DNA from: Bacteroidales bacterium
GTDB lineage: Bacteria; Bacteroidota; Bacteroidia; Bacteroidales; F082
Direction of reading: 5' to 3'
Assembly: GCA_016291135.1 (NCBI GenBank)
Contig: JAEFAE010000008.1
Coordinates: 1 to 64,000 of the forward strand
Length of the DNA: 64,000 nt
The translations under genes and the position numbers were made by a program. Shown in pieces: positions 59,975 to 64,000 of this stretch. The notes beneath the pieces were generated by a model. That model was not told the DNA's origin, made no database searches, and worked only from the letters and a program-made list of their open reading frames with translations. Positions within the stretch are counted from its first letter, which is position 1. The number at the start of each line of letters is the position of its first letter.

Positions 59975-62900
59975 TTATGGGATGACAATCTTTTGGGTTC
60001 GTACGGTGCCCGGCTGGGTCAGCCGAAGCAGGTACACGCCTGGTGAAAGCGGGGGGAAACACACCGCCGTGGCCGTGTCGTCCACCTGGGTGGAATACAC
60101 CTTTCGCCCCAGCAGGTCGAACAACTCGAGGGCACCCGGAGACAGGATCCGCCAGCCCGCCCCGAAGGGGCAGGCGAAATCGCCTGTGGCCGCTTCCGCG
60201 GCCAGCTCCCCCACCTCCGTGGGGTCGAACGCCAGGGCAAACCGCGACTGGATGTCGTCGGGGCGGGCCTCGAAAGTATAATGGTCGGCCTGTAGGGCAT
60301 CCACCGCAACGCCGGTCAGGTGGTCGATCAGCCGCAGGTACCCGTAGGAAGCATGGAGGGGCTTCCAGTGTAAGGTATAGACACCTTCCTCCAGGGCAGA
60401 GAAGCGCACGGCCACCCGACGGGGTTGCCCCTCCAGCAAGGCGATGCCATAGGCCTGCCCTTCATGCCCGATGGCGAGCACGCCGTCGCCGGCATGGAGG
60501 CCCTCCAGCTTCAGGACGCCCCCCATACGGTCATGTCCGAACTCGACGGCAGCGTAGTCTTTCGTTCCCGCTGCATCGGTGACCGACAAGCTCAACAAGG
60601 GATGGTTCTGCTTGACATCGGTAGCGGAAGGCTTGGCACCGCACGCTCCGTCGGCAATGCTTTCACGAAAGCTGGAATGCGGCGTCACCACGGTCTGGCT
60701 GGGATCGAATACCAGCAGGTTGTCGTCGGCATTCGTTCTGACAAAGAAACCCTGATGGGGATGCAGGTATCGGGGGGCATAGTCGGGGTTGTCGGAGGCA
60801 CCCGGGCAATAGGTGACATAGCCTCGCTTGTCGGCATCCAACAGGGTATAGGCTTGTTGGGCCAGCAGCTCATCGTTGTCGGCACAAAACGCGTCGAAGT
60901 CGAGGTAGGCCAGATAAGGATTGCCTACGAGGTTGTATCCGGCATAACGGAACCCCTGCAAGGTCGTCTCCCGCTGCATCGGGCCCCGGTTCAGGGTGCC
61001 GTAGGCCTGGAGGGTCGTCTTCTTGTCGATGGCCCAAAGATAGCCTTTGGCCGGAACCAGCTGGGACTCGTTGACATAAGGGATGGGCTCCCCCGTCAGG
61101 TTATGGTAATGGTCGCCTGTGTTTCGTTTGAAGTTCGGCCAGCCTACGTTCGGCTCGTCGTAGCAATAGAAATCCCAACCCGAATAGGGCGTGTTCAGGG
61201 GGAAATAGCCCCGCGCGTCTTCGAAGGCCACCTGGCTGGGAGCCCCCGAAGGCCCGCCGTTTTGGTAGCCCTCGTAGTTGATCCCGACCGGAGCGTCGGC
61301 CAGGCAGGTGCTGAAGGAATGCCAGTCGTAAGGCTGGCCGCCCAAATCGGAGCCGTCGCTGTTGTCGAAGGTAACGGCCACATGGGCGGCCAGCCGGTAA
61401 TCTCCTTTCAAGGTGGCGTCTTCCGTGAGGAACAAGGGGGCTTCCCAAGGCTCCGTGACGTTGTCTGCATGGATGGATTCCTGGTTGGCGTAATAGGCCA
61501 GGGTGTGCCGCTGGGAACGATACGTGGCAGGAAGGGTATTCAAGTCGGCGTAACGCAAGGCGAGCGACCGGTCGTGATGTGGAAGCTGGATGGCGGTGTT
61601 GACCGTACTGCTGCCGTTATGGAACCCATACCGGTGGATGGGCAGGTTGGCATTGAGGGCCTCGGTGCAGGGCACCGACCAGGTACAGTAGCCGTCGGAA
61701 GCCTGTTGGCCGACCCAGTCGTTCAGGCGATCCACCAGGGCCTCCTCGCCGGGTTCGTCGTCCGACACCAGCCGTGGTCCGAAGTCGCCGTACCCGTAAG
61801 GGGTCTGGACCTCCGCATAACGGCTGCACTGTTCCGGGATGCCGTCGGCCACCAGGCCGAGTTGACTCGTTGGCTCGGGATAGTAACAGTGCTGCAGGGA
61901 ACCCGTGTTGTGATAGACAAGCTGCTTGACCTGAGGCGTGGCGGCAGGATGGCCGGCGACCTCCAGCTGGTTGACCTGATGGTCGGGGTCATCGTCGTGA
62001 TCGCGCAAGGTATAGGTGTAAAACTTGCCCGTGTTGTGTTGATAGACCTCGGGAATGGTGTTGACCGTGCCTCCATGGGCCACCCGACCGTCATGGGCCT
62101 GGGCATAGTCCACCTCGAGGGCGTTGATGTAGACCCCGCCTCGCACATAGTAACCATTCAACGCGTCGTTGGCGGTGGAAGTCAACGGCCCATGGGTGAC
62201 CAGGTCCTCCAAAGGGGTGACCCAGGCACCGGTGCCGTCATCCAAGATGTAAAACACGAAGGACTTGACGCCGCCTACATAAACGACATCCCCGATGTTG
62301 TAGCCCGCCCCACTGATGTCGTGCACAAAACGAATCACGCCACCTGTGTTGTTGGTGAACGAAGTGAAAGCCAGGGAATACATCCGGCTGTAAGCGTCGA
62401 TCCCGATCAAGCGCCCTACACGGAGCAGCGAGCTGCTGGCGCAGTAGCCGTCGCCCCAACTGGGAATCAGCCCGTCGTTACGGTTCATCAGCAGCGTCTT
62501 GGCGCCATACATGACACAAAGCTGGCCGATGGAGGCGATATACCACCCGTCGTTGACCATTTTCACATAGCTGTTCTCGATCTGTCCATCGTTGTGATGC
62601 GCCAGGTAACCTGCCTCCGCTTGGTCGTTGAGCACCACCATGCTGGTGCTGGAGTAACAGTTCTGCACGGCCGCCCCATTCAGGACGGATCCCACCAAGC
62701 CGCCCATGACCAGCCCCTCCATGGAGGCGTTGCTCGAACAGTTGACGAGGCTGCCGCCGTCCATCACACCCACCAAGCCGCCCAAGACGGCCCCTGGCAC
62801 GCTCGTCGACACGGAGGCCTCCGTTTCACAATTCTCGATTTGGGTGTCGATGGCACGAGCCGCCAGGCTACCACAAGCCACCGTAGCCTCCATGAACGCA

Positions 62901-63202
62901 CCACCGACGATCAGGTTACGGAGCACGGCGCCTTCGGTAACAGCAAACAGTCCGGCATAACCGGCAGCGTCCGGCACCCCCTTGGCGATGTGAACCAGGT
63001 GTCCACGGCCGTCCAGCGATCCGGTGAACACGCCCAGCGGCGTCCATGGACCGATTTCGATATCGTTGGTCAGATAGTAGTCTCCGTCCATGGACATGGA
63101 GGCCAACTCCGCTGCGGTTCCAACAGGCATCTGCGCTACCAAACCGACCTGCAGGAACGCCATGCATACTACTAATAAGGTCTTTTTCATGGTCATCTTC
63201 AT
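59975..63202 (-). CDS. T9SS-exported protein with GLUG-like beta-helix region
   Basis: A 1075-residue secreted protein. Signal peptide at about 5-24 (KKTLLVVCMAFLQVGLVAQ). Residues of about 40-240 are repeat-rich with the GLUG-like pattern (GSLDGRGHLVHIAKG, GGLVGVMDGGSLVNC, GGLVGSVLNGAAVQNCY), expected to form a beta helix. The long central part (about 250-980) has no family I recognise but is Tyr/Trp/Asp-rich, as in surface-exposed proteins. The last 75 residues (LELFDLLGRKVYSTQ, LSPGVYLLRLTQPG) are a type A T9SS sorting domain. Start 63202 is used; ATG 63190 is an alternative. Confidence 0.85.
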   Translation of the reverse strand: MKMTMKKTLLVVCMAFLQVGLVAQMPVGTAAELASMSMDGDYYLTNDIEIGPWTPLGVFTGSLDGRGHLVHIAKGVPDAAGYAGLFAVTEGAVLRNLIVGGAFMEATVACGSLAARAIDTQIENCETEASVSTSVPGAVLGGLVGVMDGGSLVNCSSNASMEGLVMGGLVGSVLNGAAVQNCYSSTSMVVLNDQAEAGYLAHHNDGQIENSYVKMVNDGWYIASIGQLCVMYGAKTLLMNRNDGLIPSWGDGYCASSSLLRVGRLIGIDAYSRMYSLAFTSFTNNTGGVIRFVHDISGAGYNIGDVVYVGGVKSFVFYILDDGTGAWVTPLEDLVTHGPLTSTANDALNGYYVRGGVYINALEVDYAQAHDGRVAHGGTVNTIPEVYQHNTGKFYTYTLRDHDDDPDHQVNQLEVAGHPAATPQVKQLVYHNTGSLQHCYYPEPTSQLGLVADGIPEQCSRYAEVQTPYGYGDFGPRLVSDDEPGEEALVDRLNDWVGQQASDGYCTWSVPCTEALNANLPIHRYGFHNGSSTVNTAIQLPHHDRSLALRYADLNTLPATYRSQRHTLAYYANQESIHADNVTEPWEAPLFLTEDATLKGDYRLAAHVAVTFDNSDGSDLGGQPYDWHSFSTCLADAPVGINYEGYQNGGPSGAPSQVAFEDARGYFPLNTPYSGWDFYCYDEPNVGWPNFKRNTGDHYHNLTGEPIPYVNESQLVPAKGYLWAIDKKTTLQAYGTLNRGPMQRETTLQGFRYAGYNLVGNPYLAYLDFDAFCADNDELLAQQAYTLLDADKRGYVTYCPGASDNPDYAPRYLHPHQGFFVRTNADDNLLVFDPSQTVVTPHSSFRESIADGACGAKPSATDVKQNHPLLSLSVTDAAGTKDYAAVEFGHDRMGGVLKLEGLHAGDGVLAIGHEGQAYGIALLEGQPRRVAVRFSALEEGVYTLHWKPLHASYGYLRLIDHLTGVAVDALQADHYTFEARPDDIQSRFALAFDPTEVGELAAEAATGDFACPFGAGWRILSPGALELFDLLGRKVYSTQVDDTATAVCFPPLSPGVYLLRLTQPGTVRTQKIVIP

Positions 63203-63217
63203 AGTTATCCTTGTTCA

Positions 63218-64000
63218 CTAAAAAATACGGACTGCCCGAACGGTACGGGCATCACTTTTGAACCAGCCGGTATTCGTATAACTGTACCCATAACCGTTGA
63301 GCGACCAAACCACCCTCGGATCGGAGTTGCCAAACTCGGTGGAAGAATACCAGCATTTTGAGGTGTCCATCAAGGTGCCGCCACAGGCCAACAAGGCATT
63401 GTTGAGACAGCCCAGCTGCCCATACATCATCCGCAGCATCCCATAGGAAGGCATGAACCAGGAAGTCCGCTCCATGGTAGGCTTGACGGAGAAATCGGTG
63501 ACCCCGTTTTTGGTTGCAAAGAGGTAATGAAAGGCCGGCGAGGTAGCCGTCGACAGGGGCGTGTGCTGGTCCTCATAGAGAAAGGCCAACAGCCGATAGG
63601 TGTTCTGCCAGCCGCAAGTATCCGCCATGGCGAGGTGCTTGTTGCTGGGATTCGGGTTATAGGGGGTTTCCACCCCTTCCACCGCATAGCTGGCCACACA
63701 GCGGTTGTAACAAGCCGTGTTTTGCGGGGCCCAGGCCAACAATCCAGACTCGTCCGGCGCCATCAGCCAACCATGCCAACCGGGCTGGTCGTCGAGGGCG
63801 TAGGGCGCCACCCCATAATAGGAATAGAACACCACACCGACGACCTCGCCCAAAGGGTGGTTTTTGTCCCATTCCCGATAATCGACAAATCGCTCCTGGC
63901 CTTGCCCGTCGATATACATCACATCGCCAGGCTTGATCCGGTTGGCGAGGTAACCCTCGTGTTGCGCCCCAACGGTACGGCACAACAACACGAGCATGAA
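63218..64000 (-). CDS. Secreted DUF1566-like surface protein, partial at window edge
   Basis: The frame is open to the right edge; an in-frame ATG at 63997 is preceded by Phe, so the true start is probably outside, giving a normal signal peptide ending at GAQ. At least 260 residues are present. The C-terminal half (YSSTEFGNSDPRVVWSLNGY...RTVRAVRIF) resembles the DUF1566-like repeat found in surface proteins of Bacteroidota and Fibrobacteres. It ends 15 bases before the T9SS gene on the same strand, so the two are likely co-transcribed. No T9SS tail is present. Confidence 0.65.
   Translation of the reverse strand, partial: FMLVLLCRTVGAQHEGYLANRIKPGDVMYIDGQGQERFVDYREWDKNHPLGEVVGVVFYSYYGVAPYALDDQPGWHGWLMAPDESGLLAWAPQNTACYNRCVASYAVEGVETPYNPNPSNKHLAMADTCGWQNTYRLLAFLYEDQHTPLSTATSPAFHYLFATKNGVTDFSVKPTMERTSWFMPSYGMLRMMYGQLGCLNNALLACGGTLMDTSKCWYSSTEFGNSDPRVVWSLNGYGYSYTNTGWFKSDARTVRAVRIF

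Noticed and set aside
60425-63175. 916-codon open frame opposite the GLUG-like T9SS gene
   Set aside because: The opposite strand has a signal peptide, GLUG repeats and a T9SS tail; this frame has none of these.
1-64000. tRNA, rRNA, tmRNA, prophage or conjugative elements
   Set aside because: Gaps between genes were read on both strands; no cloverleaf, conserved rRNA core, integrase, transposase or relaxase was found.

Overview
This 64 kb window looks like chromosome from a Bacteroidota bacterium, most likely an uncultured GC-rich member of the Bacteroidales. The basis is seen directly: three secreted proteins end in type A C-terminal sorting domains of the type IX secretion system (T9SS), gldF and gldG are present, many genes are preceded by the Bacteroidota -7 promoter element TAnnTTTG, and several families are nearly confined to the phylum (DUF4270, DUF3244-like, PG_1098-type THUMP-like methyltransferase, GYDIA-family GHMP kinase, short glycogen synthase). 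No rRNA, tRNA, CRISPR array, transposase, integrase or prophage was found. Genus and family cannot be fixed from the sequence alone.

Layout. 1-3.2 kb: edge fragment of a secreted head-repeat protein, a small DUF3244-like protein and a membrane TPR/HTH regulator. 3.2-12.4 kb: one compact minus-strand run gldF-gldG-DUF4340-rlmH-adhesin-like lipoprotein-HMG-CoA reductase-GYDIA kinase-mevalonate-diphosphate decarboxylase-mevalonate kinase-like, joining gliding/T9SS transporter genes to a mevalonate pathway. 12.4-15.3 kb: THUMP-like methyltransferase and an RluB-type pseudouridine synthase with an Arg-rich repeat tail, then a 240-base intergenic region that looks like a stand-alone structured RNA. 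15.3-24.5 kb: BASS-family transporter, TatD-like nuclease, GH5-like enzyme, L,D-transpeptidase, zinc-ribbon protein, RNase H, phosphofructokinase, an AT-rich four-helix-bundle insert, and aspS. 24.5-34 kb: Ig-like lipoprotein and a 2537-residue T9SS adhesin. 34-39 kb: adenine deaminase, RlmI-like methyltransferase, a lipoprotein and a T9SS-exported EEP-family enzyme, followed by REP-like palindromes. 39-45 kb: map, dnaG, polA. 44.9-48.4 kb: acpP-fabF-rnc-IPExxxVDY-LytTR operon. 48.4-54.5 kb: glycosyltransferase, glnA, an AAA ATPase-nuclease, meaB. 54.6-59.6 kb: short glycogen synthase, DUF4270, cyclophilin, pheS, and convergent tatAC. 59.6-64 kb: a small protein with a sorting-signal-like C-terminus and two large secreted proteins, the last cut by the window edge.

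How it fits together. Most genes are housekeeping (replication, translation, fatty acid, nitrogen and glycogen metabolism). The accessory layer is surface biology: T9SS cargo, the Gld ABC transporter, Tat export, lipoproteins and a peptidoglycan transpeptidase. The observations most worth follow-up are the candidate structured RNA near 15.1 kb with mutually exclusive helices, the AT-rich four-helix-bundle cassette with inverted flanks, the mevalonate genes fused to the gld operon, and a PolA whose 3'-5' exonuclease domain has lost its catalytic motifs.
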